Assembly: GCA_001303665.1 (NCBI GenBank)
Contig: LJUF01000036.1
Span: 1-14,410 of the forward strand
Reading direction: 5' to 3'
DNA from: Phycisphaerae bacterium SM23_33
GTDB lineage: Bacteria; Planctomycetota; Phycisphaerae; SM23-33
Length of the DNA stretch: 14,410 nucleotides
A program made the translations under genes and the position numbers. The notes under the pieces were generated by a model. The model had not been told where the DNA came from and did not search any database. It worked only from the letters and a program-made list of their open reading frames with translations. Below, one piece after another: positions 1-8,261 of the stretch. Each line of letters begins with the position of its first letter. The stretch's first letter is position 1.

Positions 1-2
1 CC

Positions 3-587
3 ACCGAACTGTTCGGCAAGCTCGCCGACGAGCTGGGCCTGTACCTCACCGTGCCCCTGCTGGAGGTCGACCCCAAGACCGGCAGCCACTACAACACCTC
101 CGTCCTGCTTGGCCCGGACGGACGGACGCTCCTGCACTACCGCAAGCGTGTCCCCTGGCCGTGGGCCGAGCGCGGCTGGGCCACGCCCGGCGACCGCGGC
201 AACCCGGTGCTGGACACGCCCTTCGGCCGACTCGGTCTGCTCATCTGCTACGACATACATACCCAGGCCGAGATCATGGGCCGCCTGAAGGTCGACACGC
301 TGCTGTATTCCATCGCCTGGGTTGATGACAAGGACAGCGATTGGTTCGCCAAGAGACTCCCGGCGATTGCCAAGAGCAACGGCTTCCACATCGTCGCCGC
401 CAACTGGACCGTGCCGAAAAACCCCGCCCCCAAGTGGTACGGCTACGGCCAGAGCCGCATCCTTGACGCAGCCGGGAACGTGCTGGCCAAGGCGAAGGAC
501 GACCTGAGCGAGGAGATTATCTACGCCGAGCTCCCGCTGCCGGCGGCGGTGCCGACCAAGCCCGCCGGGGGGCCGCCGAAGCCGTGA
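3..587 (+). CDS. Carbon-nitrogen hydrolase (nitrilase superfamily), 3' part only
   Basis: This is the C-terminal part of a carbon-nitrogen hydrolase, an enzyme that cleaves amide or nitrile C-N bonds with a Glu-Lys-Cys triad. The open frame enters from the left edge, so the true start and the first catalytic Glu lie outside the window. The GTG at 51 is internal. Two triad elements are visible: the Lys in HYRKRVPW (codon at 144-146) and the Cys in LLICYDI (codon 246-248), which is the family's nucleophile motif. Further on, the segment reading HIVAANWT fits the core beta-strand that follows. The tail is Pro/Ala-rich. The visible part is 194 residues. Substrate cannot be told; amidase, carbamoylase and vanin-like activities are all possible. 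The gene is convergent with the esterase at 611-1477. Confidence 0.85.
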   Translation, partial: TELFGKLADELGLYLTVPLLEVDPKTGSHYNTSVLLGPDGRTLLHYRKRVPWPWAERGWATPGDRGNPVLDTPFGRLGLLICYDIHTQAEIMGRLKVDTLLYSIAWVDDKDSDWFAKRLPAIAKSNGFHIVAANWTVPKNPAPKWYGYGQSRILDAAGNVLAKAKDDLSEEIIYAELPLPAAVPTKPAGGPPKP

Positions 588-592
588 CCGCC

Positions 593-609
593 CGGCCGGG
601 CCCCGGCCG
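593..609. terminator. GC-rich inverted repeat between convergent genes, possible bidirectional terminator
   Basis: CGGCCGGG (593-600) and CCCGGCCG (602-609) are perfect inverted repeats flanking one base. As RNA this would form a stem of about six pairs with a five-base loop. It sits in the 23-base gap between the stop codons of two convergent genes, where a shared terminator is expected. There is no T-tract on either side, so it is not a canonical intrinsic terminator, and short GC palindromes are common in DNA of this composition. Confidence 0.3.
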
Positions 610-610
610 T

Positions 611-1477
611 TCAGGTCATTCCGAACTGGCGCCTGAGGAACTGGACGGCTTCGCGGGCAAAGAGCCTGGGAATCTCCTCGTCGGGACAATCGCCGCAGTC
701 CTCGCGGTAGCGCAGCACGCATTCCACGCCGAGTGAGTCCAGCTTTTCCTTGAGTACCTCCCCGAACCTGGGGTGGTGAATTCCCTCGTTCGCCGACAGG
801 GCCGGCGTCAGTGGAAGATTGGGCATCGGGTAGAACAGAAACACCGGCGCGGCCTGGGCGGTCACGTAGTTGATGGGGGAGCCGGCCGCGAAGACCTCGC
901 GTGCCCGCGGCGTGTCATTGTCTTCCGGCCTGACCCGGAACAGCAACTGCATGGCCTCGTGTCCGCCGGCAGGACCGGGAATGATCGAGCGGATGAAGTT
1001 GGGGTCGTACGAGCTCTGCGTGGCCGTGCATGCCATGCAGTCCGGCCGGGTCGATTCGCGGGCGATGGGGTCGTCGCTGGACGGCTCGGCCAGATCCTCG
1101 TGGAAGCCAAGCCACAAAGAGATGCCTCCGCCGGCTGAACCCCCGCCGGCCGCGACCCGCGACGGGTCCAGCTTCCAGCCGGTGCGGCCTCGGAAGCGAA
1201 GGAACTGGATCGCCCGGGCGGCGTCATGCATGGGGGCGGGGAAGGGGGCCTGCTGACTCAATCGGTAGTTGATGCTGGCCATCGAGATGCCGGCCGCCAG
1301 GGCCGCGTTCACCAGTTCCGGCGACACGCCCGACTTGTCTCCGCCCATGAAACCGCCGCCGTGGATCCACACCCACAGCGGCGTGGGTGGCTCGGAATCG
1401 GCCCTCCAGAAGTCCAGCACGTTGCGCGGATGGGGCCCGTACGGGACATTCCGGGCGTCAGGAACCGGCTTTTCCAT
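611..1477 (-). CDS. Alpha/beta hydrolase (HSL/BD-FAE-like esterase or lipase family)
   Basis: This is a 288-residue cytoplasmic alpha/beta hydrolase of the carboxylesterase type, with no signal peptide or membrane segment. Residues 39-43 (HGGGF) form the oxyanion-hole motif of the hormone-sensitive-lipase class. Residues 111-117 (GGGSAGG) form the nucleophile elbow with Ser114; the usual form is GDSAGG, so the Asp is replaced by Gly. The C-terminal half carries His234/His235 in an IHHPRFG segment. The region near residue 260 (CGDCPDEE), where the catalytic His usually lies, has no His, so the triad cannot be completed with confidence. The ATG start is supported by AGGAG (1484-1488) six bases upstream. 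It appears to be a single-gene unit, divergent from carB and convergent with the gene before it. The natural substrate is unknown. Confidence 0.85.
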   Translation of the reverse strand: MEKPVPDARNVPYGPHPRNVLDFWRADSEPPTPLWVWIHGGGFMGGDKSGVSPELVNAALAAGISMASINYRLSQQAPFPAPMHDAARAIQFLRFRGRTGWKLDPSRVAAGGGSAGGGISLWLGFHEDLAEPSSDDPIARESTRPDCMACTATQSSYDPNFIRSIIPGPAGGHEAMQLLFRVRPEDNDTPRAREVFAAGSPINYVTAQAAPVFLFYPMPNLPLTPALSANEGIHHPRFGEVLKEKLDSLGVECVLRYREDCGDCPDEEIPRLFAREAVQFLRRQFGMT

Positions 1478-1635
1478 GCTCTGCTCCTTTTGCTTCGCCT
1501 GCCGGCCTGTGGCGTCGACATCAATCTACAGGCCAGGACGGCGTCTTGCACGGACCGAGTTCCGACCGCGGCCGATGGGATCGGCAGACGGCTCGGCTGG
1601 AATCAAGTCCGGCGCACGGGCGGGTCATCGCCGTT

Positions 1636-1647
1636 GGCCCATGGGCC
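1636..1647. repeat. 12-base perfect palindrome, possible operator
   Basis: GGCCCATGGGCC reads the same on both strands. It lies about 35 bases upstream of the candidate carB -35 box, a position compatible with a regulator site. The element is short, and GC palindromes arise easily by chance here, so this is a weak call. Confidence 0.2.
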
Positions 1648-1682
1648 CGTTGTTTGCGCCCGCCAGGTGGTCTGTTTGCCTG

Positions 1683-1711
1683 TTGTTGTGTCCCCGGCGA
1701 ATCGCTACACT
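1683..1711 (+). promoter_or_regulatory. Candidate sigma-70-type promoter for carB
   Basis: TTGTTG (1683-1688) and TACACT (1706-1711) are separated by exactly 17 bases. The -35 box matches the TTGACA consensus at three positions and the -10 box matches TATAAT at four. The surrounding block is locally less GC-rich than the rest of the spacer. Transcription would start near 1718, giving a leader of roughly 100 bases before the carB ATG. Known promoters of this lineage are poorly characterised, so this is a sequence-match call only. Confidence 0.4.
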
Positions 1712-1815
1712 GTTCCGCCAAACATCGCCCCGCGTGATGCAGGGTTTGCGCCCCCGGGCAGGCTTTGGGGCCGCCCAGCCCGCCCGCCGGGGATGAAGCG
1801 GAGGCAGTATCCTCG

Positions 1816-5016
<3,201 letters not shown>

Positions 5017-5054
5017 GCGCCAGGCACGAGGCAAGAGGGGCAAGCGTCCGGCCG

Positions 5055-5807
5055 CTAATCCCTTGCCGGCGCAACCTCCTCCAGCATCTGCCGGGCCTTC
5101 CGGCCGATCAGCTCGCCCATTCGCTCAATGATCTTCCCGCCCAACTCGGCCGAGGCGTATTTAAGGGGGTTCTTCCCGCCGATGCCCTCCGGGCCGGACA
5201 TCTTCAGTTGATCCTCGGTGCAAAGCTTCCGCTTCCGCAGTGCGTCCAGCTCCACCTTGTCCGGGAAGGCGTACATCATGCAGGAGGTCTCCCAGGCCCC
5301 GGCGTGGTCCATGGAGACGGGGATTTCCTCGTCGGGGCTGTGCAGCTCGCCTTCCAGTAGGGCCAAGCCCACGGCTTGCGTGCCGCGGGTGGCGGTTTCG
5401 ATGGCCCGCTGCATGGCGTCTCGCTGGGGGGCGACGTCGTGGCCGCTCACGCCGACGATGACCTTCCAGCCGCCGAAGACCAGCGCCCGGGCGATGCCCA
5501 GCATGGCCGCCTCCAGCGTCGGGCCTTCGTTGAAGCTCAGCGTGAAGCCGGCCCAGCCCTCCGGCCCCCAGTTGTTGTAGCCCAGCAGCCCCTGGTAGAA
5601 GGGCGGCAGCACCACCCCGCCGTGCCCCAGGGCCGCTTCGCAGCAGATGGCGTGGGCCTTCAGGGCGTCGGTGCCAAGCGGGTTCTGCAGCCCGTGCCAC
5701 TCCAGCGAACCGGCCGGAACGTAAGCAATCGGCGCGGCCTCGCGGAGGGCCTCGACCTGTTCCGGGCGGAGCAGCTCGTAACAGACGGCTTCGTATTTGG
5801 GGAGCAT
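5055..5807 (-). CDS. Creatininase-family metal-dependent amidohydrolase
   Basis: This 250-residue protein belongs to the creatininase family, binuclear-metal enzymes that hydrolyse cyclic or linear amides such as creatinine and formamidopyrimidines, or cleave peptides in cofactor maturation (MftE). Expected metal-site motifs appear in order: GSLEWHG with Glu36 and His38, GTD with Asp47, GVSGHDV with His123, and DHAGAWETS with His168 and Glu173. The third motif is degenerate: the family usually has NGHGGN or NGHxEN, and here the flanking Asn residues are lost. No signal peptide is seen. The ATG at 5807 has an AAAGGA Shine-Dalgarno nine bases upstream. The gene is monocistronic in this window, convergent with carB (38-base gap) and divergent from the isomerase gene. 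The substrate is not evident, and true creatininase activity should not be assumed. Confidence 0.88.
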   Translation of the reverse strand: MLPKYEAVCYELLRPEQVEALREAAPIAYVPAGSLEWHGLQNPLGTDALKAHAICCEAALGHGGVVLPPFYQGLLGYNNWGPEGWAGFTLSFNEGPTLEAAMLGIARALVFGGWKVIVGVSGHDVAPQRDAMQRAIETATRGTQAVGLALLEGELHSPDEEIPVSMDHAGAWETSCMMYAFPDKVELDALRKRKLCTEDQLKMSGPEGIGGKNPLKYASAELGGKIIERMGELIGRKARQMLEEVAPARD

Positions 5808-5899
5808 CCTTCGACATCCTTTCCGGAATTGCGTTTGTCGGGCAGCGGAACCTCATGGGGCGGCCACCCGGCGGGACATGCCTCCGGCCGGCCGCCGCC

Positions 5900-5929
5900 T
5901 TACGCATCATTTCCTTGTGTTTGTATAAT
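5900..5929 (+). promoter_or_regulatory. Promoter for the sugar operon: perfect TATAAT, weak -35
   Basis: TATAAT at 5924-5929 is a perfect -10 hexamer in an AT-rich island (about 5901-5930) that stands out from the GC-rich surroundings. The best-spaced -35 candidate is TTACGC at 5900-5905, with an 18-base spacer; it matches consensus poorly. Transcription would start near 5936 and give a leader of about 33 bases before the isomerase start. The complementary strand of the same island reads TATACA (5927-5922), so it may also serve the divergent creatininase gene. Confidence 0.5.
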
Positions 5930-5968
5930 GCCCGCAGCCGCATTACAAGGGTGCCGGAGGAGGCGGAC

Positions 5969-6460
5969 ATGGACCCGGAAACCATCTGGATCGGCAGCGA
6001 CCACGGCGGATACGAGCTGAAGCGGCAGATCGTCCAGCGCCTGAAGGAGATAGGCATCGCCGTCCACGACGTGGGCTCGGATTCCGAGCAGATCGTTCGC
6101 TATCCCTATTACGCCGCCGAGGTGGCCGGGGCCGTCTCCCGCGGCCAGGCCAGACGCGGCATATTGATCTGCTCGACCGGCGTTGGCATGAGCATCATCG
6201 CCAACAAGTTCCGCGGCGTCCGGGCCGCCCTCTGCACCAGCACCTACCTGGCCAAGATGACCCGGGCCCACAACAATTCGAACGTGCTTTGCCTGGGCGG
6301 CAAGACCACCGGCGTGTTGGAGGCGCTGGACATCCTGGAGACGTGGCTGGCGACCAAGTACGAGGGCGGCCGGCACGACATCTCGCTGGCCCTGATCGCC
6401 GAGGCCGAAGCGGCCATGATCGCCGCCGACCCCTGGACGCCGGCCGGCCCGAGAAAATAG
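5969..6460 (+). CDS. rpiB: RpiB/LacA/LacB-family sugar-phosphate isomerase (ribose-5-phosphate isomerase B type)
   Basis: Enzymes of this family interconvert aldose and ketose phosphates, typically ribose-5-phosphate and ribulose-5-phosphate. The protein is 163 residues, against about 150 for E. coli RpiB. It has the N-terminal GSDHGGYELK motif (residues 9-18), the active-site loop GILICSTGVGMSI with the catalytic Cys68, and RAHNNSNVL with the proton-relay His101. The phosphate-contact segment EGGRH ends at residue 136. The second loop residue is Ser where RpiB usually has Gly, so related allose-phosphate or galactose-phosphate isomerase activity cannot be excluded. ATG 5969 was chosen because GGAGGAGG lies five bases upstream and homology begins there; an earlier in-frame start at 5855 would precede the promoter. 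The last codons and the stop lie in a 40-bp imperfect tandem duplication. It is the first gene of the sugar cluster. Confidence 0.9.
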   Translation: MDPETIWIGSDHGGYELKRQIVQRLKEIGIAVHDVGSDSEQIVRYPYYAAEVAGAVSRGQARRGILICSTGVGMSIIANKFRGVRAALCTSTYLAKMTRAHNNSNVLCLGGKTTGVLEALDILETWLATKYEGGRHDISLALIAEAEAAMIAADPWTPAGPRK

Positions 6461-6526
6461 CGCCGTCCCAGCTTAGCCGCCGCCCGGCCGGAGAAGACAG
6501 TCCCGTCCCAGCTTAGCCGCCGCCCG
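6441..6526. repeat. 40-bp imperfect tandem duplication spanning the rpiB stop codon
   Basis: Bases 6441-6486 match 6481-6526 at 40 of 46 positions, a repeat with a 40-base period. The core 6463-6486 equals 6503-6526 exactly over 24 bases. The first copy contains the final codons of the isomerase, with its TAG at 6458-6460; the aligned bases in the second copy (6498-6500) read CAG. This suggests a small duplication during insertion or expansion of a dispersed repeat next to the gene end. Confidence 0.85.
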
Positions 6527-6562
6527 AAGGGCGGCGCTCGCGGCCCCGCGTGCCGCGGCTAA
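6513..6562. repeat. REP-like palindromic element with strong internal hairpin
   Basis: The outer arms TTAGCCGC (6513-6520) and GCGGCTAA (6555-6562) are perfect inverted repeats about 50 bases end to end. Nested inside is a second hairpin: CGCCGCCC (6518-6525), a GAA loop, then GGGCGGCG (6529-6536), eight uninterrupted G-C pairs. The layout resembles repetitive extragenic palindromes dispersed between genes in bacteria. In the transcript it could protect the upstream isomerase mRNA or attenuate downstream expression; it lacks a T-tract, so it is not a standard terminator. Confidence 0.6.
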
Positions 6563-6570
6563 ACGAGTGG

Positions 6571-6591
6571 ATCCTTCCCATGGGAAAGGAT
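6571..6591 (+). promoter_or_regulatory. Near-palindrome that can mask the epimerase Shine-Dalgarno
   Basis: The left arm ATCCTTCCCA (6571-6580) pairs with the right arm TGGGAAAGGAT (6581-6591), apart from one extra A. The right arm contains GAAAGGA (6584-6590), the ribosome-binding site four bases before the ATG at 6595. As RNA, AUCCUU would pair with AAGGAU and hide the site. This may tune translation of the epimerase, or it may be incidental. Confidence 0.4.
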
Positions 6592-6594
6592 GGC

Positions 6595-7419
6595 ATGAAG
6601 CTTGCCGTGGCCTTAGCGGCAGAAAACGCACCCCCCGACGCCTTCGTCGTCTGGCGGGGCTTCGAGCAGTCCATCCCGAAGGCGGCCCACCTGGGCTATC
6701 ACGGCGTGGAGTTGGCCCTCAAGGCCGCCGACGAGGTGGACCCGGACAAGCTGCATGCCTGGCTGGAGGCGGCGAATCTGAAGGTCAGCGCCATCACCAC
6801 CGGCCAGGTCTTCGCCGGCCTGGGGCTGCACTTCACCCACCCCGACCCGGGCGGGCGGGAAAGAACCTTCAACGTCTTCCGCAACCTGATCGCACTGGCA
6901 AAGGACTTCGGCGGGATCGTCAATGTCGGCCGGGCACGCGGCTTCGTAGCCGAGGGGCAGTCGCGCCGGGAAACGGAGAGGCTTTTTGTGGACATGGCCC
7001 GGCGGCTGTGCGACGCGGCCGGTCCCGTCGGCGTCGAGATCGTCATCGAGCCGGTCAACCGCTACGAGATCAACTTCATCAACACCCTGGACGAGGCCGC
7101 GGCCGTCCTGGCCAAGGTCCGGCGCGACAACATCGGCCTGATGCCGGACACGTTCCACATGAACATCGAGGAGGCGGAGATGGGGGCGGCGCTGGCCCGG
7201 CATGGGCGGGCCGTGCGGTACGTCCACCTGGCCGATTCCAACCGCCTGGCCCCGGGGCAGGGGCACGTGGATTTCGACGACGTGTTCGACGGGCTGCGGC
7301 AGGGGGGCTTCGACGGCTGGGCCTGCATCGAAATCCTGCCGCGCCCCGACCCCGACACGGCCGCCCGCCAGGCCGCCGAAACCGTCCTGCCCATGATCGA
7401 AAGGTACAACCGTGGCTGA
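6595..7419 (+). CDS. TIM-barrel sugar epimerase/isomerase, D-tagatose 3-epimerase-like
   Basis: This 274-residue protein has the xylose-isomerase-like TIM-barrel fold. Its family epimerises ketoses at C3 or isomerises small sugars with one divalent metal. The four metal ligands are visible: Glu152 in EPVNRYE, Asp185 in PDTFHMNIEE, His211 in VHLADSNR and Glu246 in CIEILP. Substrate-contact residues His188 and Arg217 are also present. From my knowledge of Pseudomonas cichorii D-tagatose 3-epimerase, these six fall at the same residue numbers, which supports both the family call and the start. ATG 6595 (MKLAVAL) has GAAAGGA four bases upstream. Starts at 6580 or GTG 6550 are less likely; 6550 lies inside the palindromic repeat. 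The stop overlaps the transketolase start by eight bases, implying translational coupling. Free ketose or ketose phosphate remains open as the substrate; hydroxypyruvate isomerase and IolE/IolI relatives are alternatives. Confidence 0.85.
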   Translation: MKLAVALAAENAPPDAFVVWRGFEQSIPKAAHLGYHGVELALKAADEVDPDKLHAWLEAANLKVSAITTGQVFAGLGLHFTHPDPGGRERTFNVFRNLIALAKDFGGIVNVGRARGFVAEGQSRRETERLFVDMARRLCDAAGPVGVEIVIEPVNRYEINFINTLDEAAAVLAKVRRDNIGLMPDTFHMNIEEAEMGAALARHGRAVRYVHLADSNRLAPGQGHVDFDDVFDGLRQGGFDGWACIEILPRPDPDTAARQAAETVLPMIERYNRG

Positions 7420-8233
7420 CCTGGAGGCGATGCGACGGGCGGCCTGGGAGCTGCGGCTGACCGTGGTGGAGGTGATCCACCGCGCCGGCAGCGGGCACGT
7501 CGGCGGCAGCCTGTCCTGCGCCGAGATCCTGACGGTGCTGTACGACGCGGTGCTGCGTGTCCGCCCGGCGGAGCCCGACTGGCCCGACCGCGACCGCTTC
7601 GTCCTCAGCAAGGGCCACGCCGCCCCGGCCTTGTACGCCACGCTGGCCCGAAAGGGTTTCTTCGACGCGAAGCTGCTGGAGACCCTGCGGCGGATTGACG
7701 GCCCGCTGGAAGGGCATCCGTCCATGCGCAGCACGCCGGGGGTGGACATGTCCACCGGCTCGCTGGGGATGGGAATCTCGGTGGGCGTGGGCATGGCCCT
7801 GGCGGCGCGGGCCACCGGCAGGGACTACCGCGTCTTCGTCCTGTGCGGCGACGGAGAGCTTCAGGAAGGCCAGAACTGGGAAGGCCTCATGGCCGGGGCC
7901 AAGTGGCGCCTGTCCAACCTGATCGCGGTCATCGACCGCAATCACGTGCAACTGGACGGCCCGACGCCGGAGGTGATGCCGCTGGGCGACCTGCCGGCCA
8001 AGCTGGCCGCCTTCGGCTGGCGGCCGCTGAGCTGCGACGGGCACGACGTGGCCGCCCTGCTGGAGGCCTTCCAGGCGGCCATGGCCTTCGACGGCCCCGC
8101 CGCCATCCTGGCCGAGACCGTCAAGGGCAAAGGCGTGTCCTTCATGGAAGGCCAGGCCGCTTGGCACGGCCGGCCCATCGGCGACCAGGAGTACGTCCGG
8201 GCCATGGAGGAACTCCGGGCCGCGTTGAAGTAG
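7412..8233 (+). CDS. Transketolase, N-terminal (thiamine-diphosphate binding) subunit
   Basis: This is the N-terminal half of a split transketolase, 273 residues long. The full enzyme moves two-carbon ketol groups between sugar phosphates in the pentose phosphate pathway. Motifs in order: GSGHVGGS with His29, SKGHA with His69, GSLG at 116-119, and the thiamine-diphosphate/metal motif GDGELQEGQNWE at 146-157, closed by the Asn of IDRNHVQ. ETVKGKGVSFME (235-246) is followed by His252, as in full-length enzymes. The protein ends where the pyrimidine-binding domain should start, and no C-terminal subunit gene follows. It starts at GTG 7412, eight bases inside the epimerase, with GAAAGG (7399-7404) seven bases upstream. 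A gene for the missing half elsewhere, or an unusual partner, is needed for activity. The N-terminal family match is clear; the reaction is inferred. Confidence 0.92.
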   Translation: MADLEAMRRAAWELRLTVVEVIHRAGSGHVGGSLSCAEILTVLYDAVLRVRPAEPDWPDRDRFVLSKGHAAPALYATLARKGFFDAKLLETLRRIDGPLEGHPSMRSTPGVDMSTGSLGMGISVGVGMALAARATGRDYRVFVLCGDGELQEGQNWEGLMAGAKWRLSNLIAVIDRNHVQLDGPTPEVMPLGDLPAKLAAFGWRPLSCDGHDVAALLEAFQAAMAFDGPAAILAETVKGKGVSFMEGQAAWHGRPIGDQEYVRAMEELRAALK

Positions 8234-8261
8234 CGCCGTCACCGTGAAAAAGGAATCAAGC

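Larger units (their letters stand above)
1478..1815. other. 338-base divergent spacer between the esterase gene and carB
   Basis: This non-coding stretch holds the esterase ribosome-binding site (1484-1488, - strand), a 12-base perfect palindrome (1636-1647), a candidate promoter reading toward carB (1683-1711) and a GC-rich leader of about 100 bases. The leader contains a weak hairpin-forming segment around 1761-1780 and ends in the carB Shine-Dalgarno GGAGG at 1800-1804. I see no tRNA, no recognisable riboswitch or pyrimidine-responsive attenuator, and no credible small gene. Open frames crossing the region are GC-driven shadows. Confidence 0.6.

Noticed and set aside
1478..1815. A tRNA, riboswitch or small peptide gene in the carB upstream spacer
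   Set aside because: No cloverleaf with a T-loop, no known aptamer core and no ribosome-binding site with a credible short frame could be found by eye.
5017..5072. Inverted GGCAAG/CTTGCC and GCGCC/GGCGC repeats after carB as an intrinsic terminator
   Set aside because: The arms are short and widely spaced, there is no T-tract, and one arm lies within the end of the creatininase gene.
6463..6526. The two 24-base identical repeats as a CRISPR array
   Set aside because: There are only two copies separated by 16 bases, the flanks are also similar to each other, and no cas gene is near. It is a tandem duplication.
6550..6594. GTG at 6550 and ATG at 6580 as the epimerase start
   Set aside because: GTG 6550 lies in the palindromic repeat. 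ATG 6580 has no ribosome-binding site and adds residues not expected in the family. ATG 6595 has GAAAGGA correctly placed.
8244..8261. GTG at 8244 as the start of the ADP-ribosylglycohydrolase-family gene
   Set aside because: No Shine-Dalgarno precedes it, and the AAAAAGGA after it fits the GTG at 8262. The difference is six residues.
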